Source of the DNA: Lachnospiraceae bacterium NC2008
GTDB lineage: Bacteria; Bacillota; Clostridia; Lachnospirales; Lachnospiraceae
Assembly (NCBI GenBank): GCA_000687675.1
Contig: JHWS01000009.1
Location: 20,243-84,242, forward strand
Direction of reading: 5' to 3'
Length of the DNA: 64,000 nt
In this document: in pieces, positions 31,669-40,734 of the stretch
How the letters are laid out: each line of letters begins with the position of its first letter
How positions within the stretch are numbered: the first letter of the stretch is position 1
Program-made: the position numbers and the translations under genes
The notes under the pieces: model-generated
The model's database searches: none
Told to the model about the DNA's origin: nothing
What the model saw: only the letters and a program-made list of their open reading frames with translations

Positions 31669-34440
31669 ATGGCAAATTTAGAACTTGATTGGAAAGAATA
31701 TAAAGAAACTGCAGCACGTATGGTTTCAGAAGGCTGCGTACTTCTTGAGAATAACGGGGTACTTCCACTTAAGGAGAAACAGTGCGTATCAATATTTGGA
31801 CGTATTCAGCTTAAGTATTATAAGTCTGGAACAGGTTCAGGAGGTATGGTTAACGTATCTCATGTAGTTAATATTCCAGAGGGTCTTAGAAACGGCGGGA
31901 AAGTTATCCTTAATGAGGAACTGTATAAGATATATGAAAAGTGGGAAGAGGAGAATCCTTTTGATGAAGGCCATGGCTGGGGAACAGAGCCTTGGAGCCA
32001 GGTTGAGATGCCTCTTACAGAGAGTATAGTTAAAGATGCTAGAGATAATTCAGATGTTGCCCTTGTAATACTTGGAAGAACAGCAGGTGAAGATAGAGAC
32101 ATAAAGTGTGAAGAGGGAGCTTATCTTCTTTCGGAAGATGAGAGAAAGATGATATCTCTTGTTAGAAAGCACTTTGACAAGATGGTACTTGTGCTTAATA
32201 TAGCAAGTCTTATGGATATCAGCTTTATAGATGAATATAAACCAGATGCTATCCTGCTTGTATGGACAGGTGGTATGGTAGGCGGTGAAGGTACAGCGAG
32301 AGTTCTTGATGGACGTGTATCACCTTCAGCAAGACTTACAAGTACTATTGCTTACAAGCTTGAAGACTATCCATCTTATGATTATTACGGAGATGAAACA
32401 AGAAACTTCTATGCAGAAGATATCTTTGTTGGATATAGATATTTTGAGACATTTGCCAAGGATAAGGTAAGATATCCATTTGGTTATGGTCTTTCTTATA
32501 CTAAGTTTAAAACTGAAGTTTTAGGTGTTACTAACGAGAACAATAAGGTTGAGCTTAAAGTTAAAGTAACTAATATTGGTGATGCACCTGCAAAACATTC
32601 GGTTCTTGTATACGTAGCTGCTCCAACTGGAAAACTTGGTAAGGCTGCCAGAGTTCTTGGTGGATTTGATAAGACAGAGACTCTTGCTAATGGTGAGAAC
32701 CAGATTCTTAAGATAGAGGTGGATTATAAAACATTTGCTTCTTATGATGATCTTGCAAAGACAGGCCACCAGTCAGCATTTGTTCTTGAAAAGGGTAAGT
32801 ATGACTTTTATATTGGCGGAGATATAAGAGAGGCAGAACAGGTATATTCATTTGACTTAGATGAAGATCTCGTTCTTGAATCTTATGAGAAGGCACTTCT
32901 TCCACAGATGCCATTTGATAGATTTGTAGCTACAGAAGAAGATGGTAAGTACAAACTTGTTAAGGAACAGGTTCCAGCATCAGACATAGACGAAGAAGCT
33001 AGAAGAGAAGAGAACCTTATGGAAGAGATTCCTTATGAAGATAAGGGATACAAGCTTAAAGACCTTGCTGATGGAAAATGCAGCGTAGAAGACTTTGTCG
33101 GTCAGTTTACTGATGATGATTTATTTGCAATCGTTAGAGGCGAAGGTATGGGAAGCAGCCTTGTTACTCCTGGTACTGCTTCAGCATTTGGCGGTGTATC
33201 AGAGAGCTTAAGAGATAAGGGACTACCTTGTATCTGCTGTGATGACGGACCTTCAGGTATGAGACTTGATAGTGGTGCCAAGGCATTTTCACTTCCATCA
33301 GGTACTTTAATTGCAAGTTCGTTTAATACCAAGCTTACAAGAAATCTTTATGAATATACCTCTATGGAGATGTGTGTCAACAAAGTTGACTGTCTACTTG
33401 GACCTGGTATGAATATTAACAGACATCCGCTTAATGGACGTAACTTCGAATACTTCTCAGAAGACCCATTTGTAACAGGTGCTATGGGTACAGCTATGTT
33501 ACAGGGACTTAGTAAGTATGGAAACTTTGGTACTGTTAAGCATTTCTGTGCTAATAACCAGGAATATAAGAGACTTTACGTAGATGCTGTAGTATCAGAA
33601 AGAGCGCTTAGAGAAATCTATCTTAAGGGCTTTGAGATGGCTGTAAAGAGCGGCGCCTGCCACAGCGTCATGACAACATACGGTTCAGTTAATGGACTTT
33701 GGACAGCAAGTAACTTCGACCTTACATATACTATTCTTAGAAAGCAGTGGGGCTTCGAAGGCGTCGTTATGACTGATTGGTGGGCAGATATGAACAGACG
33801 TGGCAAAGAGCAGTGTAAAACTGATTTTGCTGCTATGGTTCGTGCTAATAATGACTTATACATGGTTGTTCCTAAGGGTGAGAACTTTGAGTATAAGGAA
33901 AATACCAAGGAAGAACTTGAAAGCGGTTATATAGAGAAATCAGAACTTCAGCGTATTGCTATAGATGTAACTAAGTTTGCTTTAACAACTCAGGCATTTG
34001 CAAGATTAGTTGAGAAGGCTAATAAGGTTACAATTATCAATATGGACGAAGAAAAAGAACAGATTGATATGAGCAACCTTGAGTACATCTCATTTGTTGA
34101 TGATGTAACTGTTGATCTTACATATCAGGAATCTAAGGCTGGAACAGACTATATTATTCCTCTTCAGATTGAGCATACAGGCTTCTATGATATAACACTT
34201 ACTGCAAGTTCTAACTTATCAGAAGTTGCTCAGCTTCCAGCTACTTTATACTACACAGGCGTTCCATTCCTTACATATACATATAACGGAACTAAGGGCG
34301 AAGATGTAGATATAACAAAGAGATTATATTGTCATAACAAGATGGCAGTACTAAGACTTAATGTAGCTAAGAATGGTCTTGATATTAAGAAGATTAGATT
34401 CCAGCATGTAGAGGGTGAAAGACCTAAGAGAGAGTTCTAA
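31669..34440 (+). CDS. Circularly permuted GH3 beta-glucosidase
   Basis: A 923-aa cytoplasmic enzyme (no signal peptide). The usual domain order is inverted: the GH3_C sandwich comes first (MVSEGCVLLENNGVLPL at ~20-36, ILGRTAGEDRDIKCEEGAYLL), then the Fn3-like domain (YPFGYGLSYTKF), and the (alpha/beta)8 GH3_N barrel comes last, with the nucleophile Asp in GVVMTDWWADM at about residue 703. The same permutation is known from Ruminococcus albus and Butyrivibrio beta-glucosidases. It likely hydrolyses imported cello-oligosaccharides. A final ~100-residue beta-rich segment follows. Ribosome site TAGGAG. Confidence 0.92.
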   Translation: MANLELDWKEYKETAARMVSEGCVLLENNGVLPLKEKQCVSIFGRIQLKYYKSGTGSGGMVNVSHVVNIPEGLRNGGKVILNEELYKIYEKWEEENPFDEGHGWGTEPWSQVEMPLTESIVKDARDNSDVALVILGRTAGEDRDIKCEEGAYLLSEDERKMISLVRKHFDKMVLVLNIASLMDISFIDEYKPDAILLVWTGGMVGGEGTARVLDGRVSPSARLTSTIAYKLEDYPSYDYYGDETRNFYAEDIFVGYRYFETFAKDKVRYPFGYGLSYTKFKTEVLGVTNENNKVELKVKVTNIGDAPAKHSVLVYVAAPTGKLGKAARVLGGFDKTETLANGENQILKIEVDYKTFASYDDLAKTGHQSAFVLEKGKYDFYIGGDIREAEQVYSFDLDEDLVLESYEKALLPQMPFDRFVATEEDGKYKLVKEQVPASDIDEEARREENLMEEIPYEDKGYKLKDLADGKCSVEDFVGQFTDDDLFAIVRGEGMGSSLVTPGTASAFGGVSESLRDKGLPCICCDDGPSGMRLDSGAKAFSLPSGTLIASSFNTKLTRNLYEYTSMEMCVNKVDCLLGPGMNINRHPLNGRNFEYFSEDPFVTGAMGTAMLQGLSKYGNFGTVKHFCANNQEYKRLYVDAVVSERALREIYLKGFEMAVKSGACHSVMTTYGSVNGLWTASNFDLTYTILRKQWGFEGVVMTDWWADMNRRGKEQCKTDFAAMVRANNDLYMVVPKGENFEYKENTKEELESGYIEKSELQRIAIDVTKFALTTQAFARLVEKANKVTIINMDEEKEQIDMSNLEYISFVDDVTVDLTYQESKAGTDYIIPLQIEHTGFYDITLTASSNLSEVAQLPATLYYTGVPFLTYTYNGTKGEDVDITKRLYCHNKMAVLRLNVAKNGLDIKKIRFQHVEGERPKREF

Positions 34441-34563
34441 TTTTTGCATACCTGGACAAATGTCTAAGAAATTTGGAATTTAAGGGAAAAATACCTTATA
34501 CAAAATATACAAATATATACAAAAAAAGTGTGTAAAACATCGAATCTTTGTATAAAGTGTTGT

Positions 34564-34606
34564 AAATCGGTAAGAAAGTTATATAATTTTCTTACCGATT
34601 TTAATT
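34564..34606 (+). terminator. Terminator after the GH3 gene
   Basis: 14-bp stem AAATCGGTAAGAAA (34564-34577) / TTTCTTACCGATTT (34588-34601) followed by TTAATTT. The preceding ~120 nt are A/T-rich with nothing else evident. Confidence 0.85.
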
Positions 34607-34618
34607 TACTATCGTTAA

Positions 34619-34724
34619 GGACTACCTGCAGTATAGGGAGCAAGCTGTAGGCCTAGGCAAAACTTGTTAGTCCTTTGGCGAGAAGGTGGGGGAATTGTAG
34701 GTAATCACAGGGGGTTACCTACAA
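34619..34724 (+). promoter_or_regulatory. Structured 5' leader of unknown class
   Basis: GGACTA (34619-34624) pairs with TAGTCC (34668-34673) and encloses CCTGCAG (34625-34631) / CTGTAGG (34645-34651). The inner loop's TAGG (34634-34637) can pair with CCTA (34652-34655), forming a pseudoknot. A small CCTT/AAGG hairpin follows, then a perfect 10-bp stem TTGTAGGTAA (34695-34704) / TTACCTACAA (34715-34724) with a G-rich loop. No T-run follows; the ribosome site is about 34 nt further on. It does not match the consensus of the riboswitch classes I know. Confidence 0.55.
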
Positions 34725-34771
34725 AAAAATATATAAGGGGAAATTTTTAAATATAAGTAAGGAGGTACATT

Positions 34772-36253
34772 ATGACGCAGAAATTAAGAAGAATTACAAG
34801 TATCCTTGCTCTTATGACCATAGTACTTACTTTCTTAAGTGGTTCTATGGATGTAGAAGCTAAGAAAAAGAAGGCTACTAAGACTGTTGCATATGACGCA
34901 ACATACGCTAGCGCAGCTGCTTGCCAGCTTATTGATGGTAACACAGTTGCATTTACAGCAGTATTCCCAGCTGCACCACCTAGCGACGACGGTATCCTTT
35001 ATCTTTACCAGTTAGCAACATATGAGTATGCTATACCAGCAACAGCTCCTATAGCACAGGTGGCTAACAGCCAGCAGCCATATTTTACATTTGCACTTAA
35101 CCATAAGACAGCAAATTCAAGACTTTATTCTAAGTTTGTGGTAGCCACTAAGGTTAACGGTGTTATGACTATGTTATCGCAGCCACAGTACATCACTAAT
35201 CCTGAGATACTTGCTACTCATACACATGCAAGAAAGGCACATAGCAAGAAGGGCCTTCAGGGCGTTGATTTCATGAACGTTCTTATGAACCAGCAGACAC
35301 AGATCCTTGCCAGCCGACTTCCAAGAGTAGCACAGATTGTTAATAACGGTGCAGACCAGCTTATGACAAACCCTTACTCAAGAGTAAGTGCTATACCAGC
35401 TGATCCTCATCCTAATGCAGCATCTTTCTATATGCTCAATGCAGCTGATGCTCAGGGAGTAAGCCTTCTTATTAACAAGATGGAATACTATGGATCTACA
35501 GCAGGTGTAACAGATGATTGGATTATCGGTAACGAGGTCAATGTTCGCCAGTGGAACTATATGATATTCATTAGCTGGGACGAGTACATCAGACAGTACG
35601 AGCAGGTATTTAGAATCTGTTACACAGCTATTAAATCTAACAATGCTAATGCAGAAGTATTCATCTGTCTTGATCAGAACTGGGATCGTAACAGACCAGC
35701 TTCTCATAAAGAGTACTATGAATACATAGATGGCAAGGATTTCCTTGATAAATTCGCAGCAGACATAGCAGCAACAGGTAACATTAGCTGGGGACTTGCA
35801 CAGCACCCATACACAGTACCTCTTACATATGCTAAATTCTGGGATATGTCAGGATGTCCTGATGGAGGTTACATGGCAGGTATGATCAACAACAACAAGA
35901 TGGTATCCTTCCAGAATCTTTCAACAATTACAAACTATATGTCTACTAACCCTGCTATGCTTAGCCCAGCCGGCACTGTTAGACCTATCCTTCTTTCAGA
36001 AGTAGGTATATCTAATGCCCAGGGTGATCAGGTTCAGGCTGCAGCTCTTTGTGCATCATATGTGGCAGCAGTTAATAACCCATACGTTGAGCAGATTATC
36101 TACCTCAACGCTAACCATGGCAACTTTGATACAACACTCCTTCCAGCAGCACAGGATATGTTTAATAACATGGATGGTGCCAATGCTCAGGCATACTGGA
36201 ATCAGGCCCTCCAGATTATGGGCGTATCAAGCTTCTCACAGGTAGTACACTAA
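34772..36253 (+). CDS. Secreted TIM-barrel-like protein (DUF5722-like, putative glycosidase)
   Basis: A 493-aa exported protein: signal peptide to about residue 30, a Lys-rich start, a beta-rich N-terminal domain (~35-145), then an (alpha/beta)-barrel-like region. Motifs WIIGNEVNVRQW (possible acid/base Glu after Asn) and ILLSEVGISN (possible nucleophile Glu), plus SWGLAQHPYTVPL, recall clan GH-A glycosidases. I relate it to the DUF5722 family with moderate certainty. Strong AAGGAGG site. It sits next to GH3 and has a structured leader, so a role in extracellular polysaccharide metabolism is plausible. Confidence 0.65.
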   Translation: MTQKLRRITSILALMTIVLTFLSGSMDVEAKKKKATKTVAYDATYASAAACQLIDGNTVAFTAVFPAAPPSDDGILYLYQLATYEYAIPATAPIAQVANSQQPYFTFALNHKTANSRLYSKFVVATKVNGVMTMLSQPQYITNPEILATHTHARKAHSKKGLQGVDFMNVLMNQQTQILASRLPRVAQIVNNGADQLMTNPYSRVSAIPADPHPNAASFYMLNAADAQGVSLLINKMEYYGSTAGVTDDWIIGNEVNVRQWNYMIFISWDEYIRQYEQVFRICYTAIKSNNANAEVFICLDQNWDRNRPASHKEYYEYIDGKDFLDKFAADIAATGNISWGLAQHPYTVPLTYAKFWDMSGCPDGGYMAGMINNNKMVSFQNLSTITNYMSTNPAMLSPAGTVRPILLSEVGISNAQGDQVQAAALCASYVAAVNNPYVEQIIYLNANHGNFDTTLLPAAQDMFNNMDGANAQAYWNQALQIMGVSSFSQVVH

Positions 36254-36279
36254 TTCACAACCTATAACTTAATCACACA

Positions 36280-36313
36280 AGGTCCAGCCTAACTACAGGC
36301 TGGACCTTTTTTT
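36280..36313 (+). terminator. Terminator of the secreted barrel protein
   Basis: 11-bp stem AGGTCCAGCCT/AGGCTGGACCT, 6-nt loop, seven T. Confidence 0.92.
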
Positions 36314-36315
36314 GC

Positions 36316-36350
36316 AACAAAAAAGGTGGAGCCGTTTGAGGCTCCACCTT
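36316..36350 (-). terminator. Terminator of the GlsB/YeaQ gene (minus strand)
   Basis: 11-bp stem AAGGTGGAGCC/GGCTCCACCTT; on the minus strand it is followed by a T-run. Confidence 0.88.
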
Positions 36351-36368
36351 ATTAAGCGTAATTGAAGT

Positions 36369-36611
36369 TTATTTCTTGCCTGTAATTGCTGCTACGATAG
36401 CGATTACGATACAAGAACCAACAAGTCCTGAGATAAGATCGCCGATAATGTTAGCTGATTTAAATCCAAAGAATCCAAATACTAAACTACCTACAAAACC
36501 ACCTACAATACCTAGAATAACATTTCTAATAATTCCGCCTGGTGCGTTCATTATCTGGCCTGCAAGCCAACCAATAACACCACCGATGACAAGTCCTAAA
36601 ATTAAACCCAT
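36369..36611 (-). CDS. GlsB/YeaQ/YmgE-family stress membrane protein
   Basis: An 80-aa protein with three Gly-rich membrane helices and the signature GLVIGGVIGWLAGQIM...GGIIRNVILGIVGGFVGSLVF. The family (transglycosylase-associated protein) is induced by envelope stress; its function is unclear. The ATG at 36611 has AAAGGAG 8 nt upstream; a longer frame upstream is not supported. Confidence 0.92.
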   Translation of the reverse strand: MGLILGLVIGGVIGWLAGQIMNAPGGIIRNVILGIVGGFVGSLVFGFFGFKSANIIGDLISGLVGSCIVIAIVAAITGKK

Positions 36612-36705
36612 AGCAAAAGCTCCTTTCAAAAAAACTAAATAAATTATACAATAGATTGCGGAAATATACAAAATAGTAACAGAAGGATATTAAAGGAGAA
36701 TATAC

Positions 36706-37365
36706 ATGAAAAGACTTAGTTTTTTAGCAGCAATGGGAATATGTATGTTGGCTTTGACTGCGTGTAGTGGACAGACAAAAAGTGAAAATGAAACTGTTAC
36801 AGTGAAGAATAATTCAGAAGAACAGTCATTAACAACTGAGGAAAATGTAACTGTGGAAAGCGTCCAGGAGGATGAGAATGAAAAAGAAGTATCAACAGAG
36901 ATGTTTAACGTATCAGATGTTGAAACAATAGAACTAACTTCCAAGGATTTACATGATGGAGTGTGGGATACTGTAATTACAAATACAAATGCTGGTTCCA
37001 ATGTTTCACCTCAGCTTTCATGGGAAGAAGTAGAAGGGGCAGATTCGTATGTAATATATATGGTTGATAATTCTGCCAATAGTTGGCTACATTGGATTTC
37101 AAAAGATGTAAAGGAAACAGAGCTTGAGCAGGGATGGGCTGATACAAAGGAATATAAAGGACCTTATCCACCGGATGGAACACATGAATATGAGATATAT
37201 GTTATTGCTTTAAAGAATCCGGTTTCAGAGCTTTATGGTACTTTTGATAAAGGAAATATGACATTTGAAAAGAATAAATATAACTGTGATATAACAGATG
37301 ACGGAGAGTCTGGTAATATTCTTGCAGTTGGAACACTGACAGGCACATATACCGCGGGAGAATAA
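36706..37365 (+). CDS. PEBP-like (YbhB/YbcL) lipoprotein
   Basis: A 219-aa lipoprotein with lipobox LALTACSG (Cys19), an acidic Glu/Thr/Val-rich linker (~20-75), and a phosphatidylethanolamine-binding-protein fold: VSPQLSWEEVEGADSYVIYM, LHWISKDV, YKGPYPPDGTHEYEIYVIAL. The bacterial family is known as Raf kinase inhibitor-like; ligand unknown. It ends 1 nt before the HD-domain gene, so the two are coupled. Confidence 0.85.
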   Translation: MKRLSFLAAMGICMLALTACSGQTKSENETVTVKNNSEEQSLTTEENVTVESVQEDENEKEVSTEMFNVSDVETIELTSKDLHDGVWDTVITNTNAGSNVSPQLSWEEVEGADSYVIYMVDNSANSWLHWISKDVKETELEQGWADTKEYKGPYPPDGTHEYEIYVIALKNPVSELYGTFDKGNMTFEKNKYNCDITDDGESGNILAVGTLTGTYTAGE

Positions 37366-37366
37366 A

Positions 37367-38194
37367 GTGATAGACAGAACAAAATTAACCAAGAGGTTTA
37401 AAGATTATATTAATCACTATGATTTGAAGGACCCTAAAATAGGCCTAAAGGCAAGTCATTCATACAGAGTGGCAGAGATAGCTGAGAAGGTGGCAAAGTC
37501 TATAGGACTTACAGGTGAGGACCTTGATATAGCCTGGGCTATAGGTATGCTTCATGATATAGGCCGTTTTGAACAGTGCAGGATATATGATACATTTATT
37601 GATAGTGAGTCCGTAGATCATGCAAGGTTTGGATGTCATATTCTTTTTGGAGACAGCTTAAAAGAGGCCATAAGAGGAGGCAATGAAGATATAGAGATTG
37701 CAGACTATGGCAAGGCAGGTATAAGGGAATTTATAGAGGATGACAAGTATGATGACCTTATTCACAATGCCATATATTATCATAGCGATTACAGGTTTCC
37801 TGAGGATATGGACCAGAGAAAGAAGACATTCTTGCAGATACTCAGGGATGCGGACAAGGTAGATATACTTAGGGTTAATGTTGAGACCCCACTTGAAGAA
37901 GTGTACAACGTATCTACAAAGAAGCTTAAGAGTGATCAGGTAACGCCTAAGATACTGGAAAATCTGTTTGAAAAGACTGCAACAAATAGAAAATATAAAG
38001 AAACCAGCGTAGATAACATAGTTGGTCATATTTCATTTATATTTGAGATTGTATATCCGGAGAGTATGAGGATATTAAAAGAGCAGGGGTATCTTTATAA
38101 ACTTATGGCATTTGAGAGTGATAATCCGGTTACAAATAGTCAGTTTGATCAAATTCGAAAATTTGTAAATGACTACCTTGAAGAAGAAAAATAG
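37367..38194 (+). CDS. HD-domain metal-dependent phosphohydrolase
   Basis: A 275-aa protein with an HD domain: first His in ASHSYRVAEIAEKV, the HD pair in GMLHDIGRFEQ, later His in HNAIYYHSDYRFP and Asp in LRDADKVDILR. It starts with GTG, one base after the upstream stop, with GGGAG in the upstream coding region. The family hydrolyses nucleotides or phospho-compounds; the substrate is not known. Confidence 0.88.
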   Translation: MIDRTKLTKRFKDYINHYDLKDPKIGLKASHSYRVAEIAEKVAKSIGLTGEDLDIAWAIGMLHDIGRFEQCRIYDTFIDSESVDHARFGCHILFGDSLKEAIRGGNEDIEIADYGKAGIREFIEDDKYDDLIHNAIYYHSDYRFPEDMDQRKKTFLQILRDADKVDILRVNVETPLEEVYNVSTKKLKSDQVTPKILENLFEKTATNRKYKETSVDNIVGHISFIFEIVYPESMRILKEQGYLYKLMAFESDNPVTNSQFDQIRKFVNDYLEEEK

Positions 38195-38429
38195 ATTGAC
38201 TATATATTGTATTATATCAAGGTTATAAATAAAAAATCCACAAAACCTTGTGGTTGGTTGACATAACAACAGTGACAAGAATGTCATATATATTTCAAAT
38301 GAAATATATAGTAAAAAATATAGGTCTCAGAACCCTTGTAAAATAAGGCAAAACGCAAGGTGATGTGGTTGTCAGAAAAATAAAACACAAAATATAGAAA
38401 AAAGTGATACACTTTGCCCTCAAAATGTG

Positions 38430-38435
38430 TATAAT
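38430..38435 (+). promoter_or_regulatory. -10 element TATAAT upstream of the 198-aa protein
   Basis: TATAAT about 42 nt before the start codon; the -35 is not recognisable. The rest of 38195-38429 holds a weak CCACAA/TTGTGG hairpin near 38236 and nothing else I can name. Confidence 0.5.
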
Positions 38436-38476
38436 AGAAAAGGTGGTTCTAAAGTTAAATTTTGAGGAGAGAATCT

Positions 38477-39073
38477 GTGAGAAACAGAGGCTACAAGTAC
38501 GTTATAAAGAAAAATAGCATGGGCTATATGCTACTTTGTATCAATGCTACTTGGATCAACCAGATGTTAAGGGACAGGGGAATAAGACCAAAGGACTTCA
38601 GAAAGCTCACTTGGAAGGATATAGCAGGTGCGCAGACTTCTGAGAGTCGTAAACGATTGTTTGAGGAACTTAAACCTGCAAGTTTTTGGCAGATGTGTGA
38701 TACACTTGCATTATCTTACGCAGAGTATGATGTAGATCCTGGGGAGAAATTATATCAGCAGGATTGGTTCGTTAGGAATCCGGTTTACACCTTGGAAGAT
38801 ATATATGAAATTCTTCTTGAGAAGAATGTATGGCAGGAAGATGCACTTCGTATTATGGAGTTTGCTCGTAGGGGTAAGTGTTGCATGCTCCGTCTTTCAC
38901 AGGATGAATTCCTACAGTTATATGACGTTCCTGAAGGTATCCAGGAAGTAATTAAGAAAAGCAAGTATATTCCTCATAGGGAAAAAGTTATACAGGTACT
39001 TTTAGATATTATTGAACGTGCTGTATATGCTTCCAAAAGAAAAGAGGAGTTAGAGAATAGGGAGTCAATATAA
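38477..39073 (+). CDS. Unrecognised 198-aa protein
   Basis: Starts with GTG (GAGGAGA 6 nt upstream). The N-terminal part (MLLCINATWINQMLRDRGI, KLTWKDIAGAQTSESRKRLFEEL, SFWQMCDTLALSYAEYDV) is mainly helical, and the C-terminus is a Lys/Glu-rich helix ending EELENRESI. The tract IRPKDFRKLTWKDIAG followed by SFWQMCDTLAL could be a divergent HTH-like region, but I cannot assign a family. It has its own promoter and terminator. Confidence 0.6.
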   Translation: MRNRGYKYVIKKNSMGYMLLCINATWINQMLRDRGIRPKDFRKLTWKDIAGAQTSESRKRLFEELKPASFWQMCDTLALSYAEYDVDPGEKLYQQDWFVRNPVYTLEDIYEILLEKNVWQEDALRIMEFARRGKCCMLRLSQDEFLQLYDVPEGIQEVIKKSKYIPHREKVIQVLLDIIERAVYASKRKEELENRESI

Positions 39074-39104
39074 ACGCAATCGGTAGTATCTGGTTGCGTT
39101 TTTT
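39073..39104 (+). terminator. Terminator overlapping the stop codon of the 198-aa protein
   Basis: Stem AACGCAA (39073-39079) / TTGCGTT (39094-39100), 14-nt loop, six T. Confidence 0.8.
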
Positions 39105-39190
39105 CACATAAATGCCTAACGATTGTTATGCAATAATAAGGACAGCCTAAGCGTTATTACTAGAGAAATAAAGGTAAAAGGATTATTTGG

Positions 39191-39895
39191 ATGATTAAGA
39201 AAAATATAGGAACATTATTATTAATTACAACACTTGTTATGTCTCTTACTGCATGTGGAGGTAAGGGAAGTAAATCTTCTGTAAGTGGAAATACAAGAAG
39301 TGTGTCTGATGAAATCGCAGAGACAAAAACAGAAGAGATTATTCCACAGGAAGCTAAGGATTATACATCGGTATCCTTTAACATACCAGAAGGCTTGCAG
39401 CCTGACAGAGATAACAGCGATTATAAGCAGTACTATCTTAGCGATAGTGTTGATGATCTTTCATATATTGCTTATTCAAGAACTGATAAGCCGGTTATAT
39501 ATACACCTGTTACACAGGCGGATTTTGAAGAGTCATTTTTAAAGAAATATAATGTTGAAGCAACTTTTTCAGAATTTTCAGAAGTTGAAAAAGAAGGATA
39601 TACAAGAACAAAGATTGTTATGGAATATACCTTTGGACGTACAACATTTGACGCCACAGAGTATATATTCGTAACAGACAAGTACATCTTCACTGTATGC
39701 TACTGCCTGGATAAGACTTCAGGTATGGGCGAAGCATTTGCAAATAGTGCAGGCAGTATGACCCTAATAAGCGTAGTTGAATCAGTTAGTGACAATGCTG
39801 TTCCTGGCGTTGAAGTATCTGCAAACAGCGCTATTATGACTGAGGAAGAAGTAATGGGTAAGATTAAGGCTGGGGCAGAAGCTGACCAGGAGTAA
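39191..39895 (+). CDS. Lipoprotein heading an ABC system
   Basis: A 234-aa lipoprotein with lipobox SLTACGGK (Cys22), a polar linker, and a single globular domain (YTSVSFNIPEGLQPDRDNSD to SAGSMTLISVVE) that looks beta-rich. No family recognised. It precedes an ABC ATPase by 28 nt and appears to be the first gene of a four-gene envelope system. Confidence 0.7.
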   Translation: MIKKNIGTLLLITTLVMSLTACGGKGSKSSVSGNTRSVSDEIAETKTEEIIPQEAKDYTSVSFNIPEGLQPDRDNSDYKQYYLSDSVDDLSYIAYSRTDKPVIYTPVTQADFEESFLKKYNVEATFSEFSEVEKEGYTRTKIVMEYTFGRTTFDATEYIFVTDKYIFTVCYCLDKTSGMGEAFANSAGSMTLISVVESVSDNAVPGVEVSANSAIMTEEEVMGKIKAGAEADQE

Positions 39896-39923
39896 TTTTT
39901 GCTGCTTATAAGGCGTAGTTTAT

Positions 39924-40694
39924 ATGGAATATTCAAACGAAGTAGTTATAGAAGCTAAGAATCTAAAAAAGACATATGTAGTAGGCGAAACCAAGGTTCA
40001 TGCTCTTAACGGGGTGGATTTTACCATTAACAGAGGGGAGTTCTGTATGGTTGTAGGAACTTCAGGTTCAGGTAAATCGACTCTGCTTAATATGATAGCC
40101 GGACTTGAAAGGCCAACCAAGGGACAGATTATAGTTGCTGGTGAGCACATTGAGAATAAGTCTGAGGGACAGCTTGTTATCTTTAGACAAAAGCATGTGG
40201 GATTCATTTTCCAGGCTTACAACCTTATGCCTAATATGACAGCTCTTGAGAATGTTGAACTTCCGCTGACATTCCAGGGAGTGGACAAGTTTATCAGAGA
40301 AAAGAAAGCTATTAAGATGCTTAAGATGGTAGGACTTGGTAAATATGCCATGCATAGACCTACCCAGATGTCAGGTGGACAGCAGCAGAGAGTTGGTATA
40401 GCCAGAGCTTTGGTAGTGAAACCGGAGATTATCTTTGCGGATGAGCCTACAGGTAACCTTGATACAAAGACATCTATGGAAGTGCTTAAGCTTATGCACA
40501 ACATAGCAAGAACAAAGAACCAGACTATAGTTATGGTTACACATGATAACTATCTTGCCAGCTTTGGGGATAAGATAATTCATATTATCGATGGCAAGAT
40601 TATTAACATAGAAGACAACAGGGAGAATGCAGAGAGGAACTTTGCTTCTCTGGAGGAAAATATCAATAATACAGAGGCTATGGCCATAGTATAG
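39924..40694 (+). CDS. MacB-like ABC transporter ATPase
   Basis: A 256-aa ATPase: Walker A GTSGSGKST, Q-loop FIFQAYN, signature MSGGQQQRV, Walker B IIFADEP followed by TGNLD, H-loop MVTHDN. All catalytic residues are intact. It works with the FtsX-type permease at 42548; the gene for a large secreted protein is inserted between them. Confidence 0.93.
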   Translation: MEYSNEVVIEAKNLKKTYVVGETKVHALNGVDFTINRGEFCMVVGTSGSGKSTLLNMIAGLERPTKGQIIVAGEHIENKSEGQLVIFRQKHVGFIFQAYNLMPNMTALENVELPLTFQGVDKFIREKKAIKMLKMVGLGKYAMHRPTQMSGGQQQRVGIARALVVKPEIIFADEPTGNLDTKTSMEVLKLMHNIARTKNQTIVMVTHDNYLASFGDKIIHIIDGKIINIEDNRENAERNFASLEENINNTEAMAIV

Positions 40695-40734
40695 GATACA
40701 CGACAGCATTTGTTTTTAGACGGGAGAGAAAGAT

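Noticed and set aside
34619..34724. c-di-GMP-I riboswitch
   Set aside because: The final hairpin recalls part of that family, but the conserved GCACAGGGCAAACC-type core is missing.
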